Source of the DNA: Candidatus Riflebacteria bacterium HGW-Riflebacteria-2
Lineage (GTDB): Bacteria > Muiribacteriota > Ozemobacteria > Ozemobacterales > Ozemobacteraceae
Assembly (NCBI GenBank): GCA_002839435.1
Contig: PGYA01000003.1
Location: forward strand, 62,001 to 126,000
Direction: 5' to 3'
Length of the DNA: 64,000 bases
The position numbers and the translations under genes are program-made. Below the pieces are notes generated by a model. The model had not been told where the DNA came from and did no database searches. It saw only the letters and a program-made list of their open reading frames with translations. This document shows, in pieces, positions 63,621 to 64,000 of the stretch (positions within the stretch are counted from its first letter, which is position 1; each line of letters starts with the position of its first letter).

Positions 63621-64000
63621 TCAGGGCAATGCTTTGAGTTCGGCGCTTATCGACTGGACGGCGGCGGTGTCGCCTTTTTCGACGGCTTCGTAGTAGCGCT
63701 TGATCAGCTGTTGACGGGCTGTAGTCGACGAAGCGCCACCGATCTGCGAGCCTTGCTGCGTAAAGGGGTTGATTTGCTGCTCGACCGCTTGCGTTGTCGC
63801 GCTCTGGTCGCCGGCAAAAGCTGCCGATTCACCAGACTGGCCGTTCACCGGAGCAGCAGGCTCGGGTTTGATCAGTTTACCCAGATGCTTGTTGAGTGAC
63901 TCGTTGAACTTCTCTTCGCCAAAAACCGCACGGGCTCCGATATGGTCAGCGATCACATCTTCTTTGCTGCGAGAGCCGCCGGGGTTTAAAAACGAACCGT
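63621..64000 (-). CDS. Protein of unknown function (N-terminus outside window)
   Basis: The minus-strand frame is open to the right edge (visible N-terminal part ...SGSFLNPGGSRSKED), so the gene begins beyond the window; the internal GTG at 63956 is not necessarily its start. The visible 125 residues contain a helix-like stretch ARAVFGEEKFNESLNKHLGK, a Pro/Ala/Gln/Ser-rich disordered linker and a C-terminal helical segment (QQLIKRYYEAVEKGDTAAVQ). There are no catalytic motifs. It is convergent with argF across the shared terminator. Confidence 0.55.
   Translation of the reverse strand, partial: GSFLNPGGSRSKEDVIADHIGARAVFGEEKFNESLNKHLGKLIKPEPAAPVNGQSGESAAFAGDQSATTQAVEQQINPFTQQGSQIGGASSTTARQQLIKRYYEAVEKGDTAAVQSISAELKALP

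Overview
The window reads as chromosome of a motile, diderm (Gram-negative) bacterium. Diderm markers are LpxL-type acyltransferase, Kdo transferase, three GT9 heptosyltransferase-like enzymes, a beta-barrel with a C-terminal Phe, OmpA-type peptidoglycan anchors, RlpA, and the alpha-2-macroglobulin/PBP1C pair. Motility markers are cheC, cheD and a sigma-28 gene. Several promoters match sigma-70 closely (for example TTGACA-17-TATAAT at 28075-28103). Base composition looks near 50% GC. The abundance of large TPR, HEAT and FecR proteins of unknown role suggests an uncultivated lineage such as Riflebacteria/Ozemobacteria, but that placement is a guess. I saw no rRNA, tRNA, CRISPR array, insertion sequence or prophage, and no stretch over 300 bases lacks a gene.

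Layout. 1-7408: a HEAT-repeat protein cut by the left edge, two very large membrane-spanning TPR proteins, and a small exported protein on the other strand. 7513-17279: a seven-gene operon, the most unusual part of the window. It encodes two solute-binding proteins fused to OmpA peptidoglycan-binding domains, a PspA/IM30-like protein between them, a TauC/SsuC-type permease with a large extracytoplasmic insert, its ATPase with a long disordered N-terminus, a membrane-anchored coiled-coil protein and an AAA+ ATPase. I read it as a trans-envelope machine linking membrane remodelling to transport or sensing. 17285-17743: an RsbW-like kinase on the opposite strand.

17933-27262: a long, tightly overlapping operon for the envelope: two exported proteins (one STN-like), a DUF362 ferredoxin protein, LpxL, KdtA, three GT9 enzymes, an ArfB-like rescue factor and a lipoprotein, closed by a strong terminator. 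27285-31027: housekeeping genes (FecR protein, gmk, gpmI, pth). 31091-34377: the cheC-cheD-orf-fliA motility operon and an orphan HAMP protein. 34371-41491: RlpA, a DUF3465-like protein, and a surface cluster of LysM/M23 peptidase, beta-barrel, FecR/carboxypeptidase-regulatory-like protein and FnIII lipoprotein. 41581-44007: a Mur-ligase homologue, a stand-alone B3/B4-domain protein and a mini-HEAT lipoprotein.

44050-47523 (minus strand): an operon ending in acylphosphatase that contains two apparent pseudoenzymes, an exported alkaline-phosphatase fold without its metal and nucleophile residues and a fusion that looks like an inactivated archaeo-eukaryotic primase plus a degenerate DnaB/RecA domain. 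It diverges from the A2M/pbpC pair (47643-55736). 55744-62492: a membrane protein and two consecutive UvrD helicases, each with its own Fe-S PD-(D/E)XK nuclease. 62579-63603: argF and a terminator. The right edge cuts a minus-strand gene of unknown function.
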